From assembly GCA_029817715.1 (NCBI GenBank), contig JARUPY010000537.1, positions 2,852,001-2,916,000 of the forward strand: a stretch of DNA of 64,000 nt, read 5' to 3'. The notes under the pieces were generated by a model. It was not told the origin of the DNA. It did not search any database and saw only the letters and a program-made list of their open reading frames with translations. This DNA comes from Melastoma dodecandrum. Taxonomy: Eukaryota > Streptophyta > Magnoliopsida > Myrtales > Melastomataceae. Position numbers and translations under genes: made by a program. Positions 62,990-64,000 of this stretch are shown piece by piece. The first letter of the stretch is position 1; every line of letters begins with the position of its first letter.

Positions 62990-63258
62990 GAAAAAAATTA
63001 AAATTGGACAAAATCAAAATAAAAATAAAAGATTGTGATAAAATTATATAACAAATTAAGTCAACGATAAAACAAAAAGTTAACTCAAAGTTGATGCCAT
63101 AAATTAATATTTTGCCTGTCCAGGTAGGATTGCCACGTCAAATGCACGTAGTACTCCATTACTGTCACGTCATGATAAGGCATAATGCCGTTACGAATTG
63201 GCTAGGATACAACACGTAGTTGCAGACATGTTCATATAACAAAGTAAAATAGTTAAGC
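62990..63258 (-). repeat. Right TIR of the Mutator-like element
   Basis: See left TIR. It shares the 'aggattgccacgt' core with the structure at 1-400. Confidence 0.75.
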
Positions 63259-63299
63259 AATACTAATCAAAGAGTGAGATAATACTTATCAAAGACCAA

Positions 63300-63410
63300 T
63301 TAATTGTTTTCTATATATTGGTAAAAGGGAAAATGAAGAGAGACTCACTAACAATTCTTCAATTAAAATATTTGAGAAAGTTTTTTGGCAATTGAACCAA
63401 AAAAATGCTC
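63300..63410. repeat. Dispersed repeat shared with 2760-2875
   Basis: 'tatattggtaaaaggga', 'gagactcactaac', 'ttcttcaattaaaatatttgag' and 'tggcaattgaacca' occur in both. No function seen. Confidence 0.6.
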
Positions 63411-63440
63411 CGCAAGACGAATGATAGGTGATTTATTATT

Positions 63441-63975
63441 CACTAGTAATTTAATGCATGAAAACATCATTATTTTTTCGTGATTATTATGAGTATTTGT
63501 GAATGATATTATAACTCCTAGTATAACTGACGATACTCTTCGCCTGCCCGAGACTTTTCGTTTACTAAAGACCGTTCATATAACGAGACCTTTCATCTAC
63601 TTTTGTCGATAATTGGATACAATAAATAACATATACTTTGAAATTTTAAAATGCATTAATCAAATGTTTGCATTTGGATTAGTTGTCAGAACCTCTAAGG
63701 TTTCAAAAGTTATTAAAAATCATTCCATTGGTCTGATCGACGACGTATACGACAGATCACTCTGGGTTTTGTTCGATAGACTCTATAGCTAATAGAAATC
63801 GCACAAAGGTTATGTTCTTACCGGAGGTTAAGTCTTCCGTCGTAAAGTTACCCTTTAGGCATTAATACTAATTCAACCCCTCTTAATTTTAATTTTTAGG
63901 CCAACAAAATAATGTCAAATTATTTCAAGTAATAATAATAATTCTTTTGTGTAATAATGCATTAAATTACTAGTG
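63441..63975. mobile_element. 535-bp element with perfect CACTAGT terminal inverted repeats
   Basis: CACTAGTAATTTAATGCAT at 63441-63459 is the exact reverse complement of 63957-63975. The match extends three bases outward (ATT/AAT). The 'CACTA' start suits a short non-autonomous CACTA derivative, but no 3-bp target duplication is seen and the 19-22-bp TIR could belong to another MITE class. The inside has 'ctaattcaacccctcttaat', similar to Copia LTR edges. Confidence 0.45.
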
Positions 63976-64000
63976 AATTAGTATTTGAAAGGGGGTGAAT

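Larger units (their letters stand above)
61923..63258. mobile_element. Non-autonomous Mutator-like element with TIRs of about 260 bp
   Basis: 61923-62190 and 62990-63258 are inverted copies. For instance 'taacggcattacgccttaacatga' on the left answers 'tcatgataaggcataatgccgtta' on the right; 'gacgtggcaatcctac', 'tttatggcctcaacttt' and 'tttatttttattttgatttt' are also paired. The 800-bp interior has no transposase. A 68-residue minus frame (62481-62687) has no family features. Long TIRs without a gene are typical of non-autonomous MULEs. The exact ends and a 9-bp target duplication could not be fixed. Confidence 0.75.

Noticed and set aside
1..64000. tRNA, rRNA or snRNA genes
   Set aside because: No cloverleaf-like or rRNA-like sequence was noticed; tRNA-like words found are retrotransposon primer-binding sites. 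A covariance-model scan was not possible.

Overview
The window is nuclear DNA from a flowering plant, most likely a eudicot. It has single-exon CC-NB-ARC-LRR genes of the R13L1/RGA type, GT-AG introns, a chalcone synthase relic with its intron at the conserved Cys codon, and several families of plant LTR retrotransposons. It is an accessory, TE-rich resistance-gene cluster. Only one large gene looks intact: the 1345-residue CNL on the minus strand at 10186-14223. No exotic defence system was seen; the interest lies in the history of the locus.

Layout. 1-9.8 kb: TIR-element debris, a truncated secreted cysteine-rich (thionin-like) gene, two relics of CNL first exons, CACTA-like scraps and a decayed Copia gag with its primer-binding site and LTR. 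9.8-14.3 kb: intact CNL1. 14.7-16.7 kb: a second type of Cys-rich relic, then a fourth orphan copy of the thionin-like promoter. 18.2-44.2 kb: a TBC-domain (Rab-GAP, GYP7-like) gene on the plus strand, broken by nested retrotransposons. A 5.8-kb Ty3 chromovirus (TSD AGACA) sits in its first exon. An 'LTR-X' cluster (TSD ATATG) sits in intron 1, and a 12.3-kb 'LTR-Y' element (TSD GCGAG) is nested inside LTR-X. An out-of-place copy of the right flank, TBC exons included, lies inside LTR-Y. 44.2-46.2 kb: a third CACTA scrap and CNL first-exon relic. 46.3-46.9 kb: chalcone synthase pseudogene. 47.6-52.7 kb: second thionin-like pseudogene and CNL2, otherwise open but broken by one 68-bp deletion through the P-loop. 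53.5-57.7 kb: a 2.1-kb tandem duplication with an inner minisatellite of about 210 bp. 58.7-59.1 kb: Copia RT relic. 59.4-61.7 kb: third thionin-like pseudogene, split by a 1.44-kb solo LTR with 5-bp TSD GAAGG. 61.9-63.3 kb: a Mutator-like element with long TIRs. 63.4-64.0 kb: a 535-bp element with perfect CACTAGT inverted ends.

How the parts relate. A unit of [thionin-like gene plus promoter] and [CNL] seems to have been duplicated. Promoter copies lie at about 0.4, 15.7, 47.5 and 59.4 kb. CNL copies, including first-exon relics, lie at 1.5, 4.2, 10.2, 44.7 and 48.8 kb. All three recognisable thionin-like copies carry different lesions, and four of five CNL copies are broken, so this is a birth-and-death cluster with one surviving receptor. 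Coordinates of repeats and relics were read by eye and may be off by some bases; percentages were not computed.
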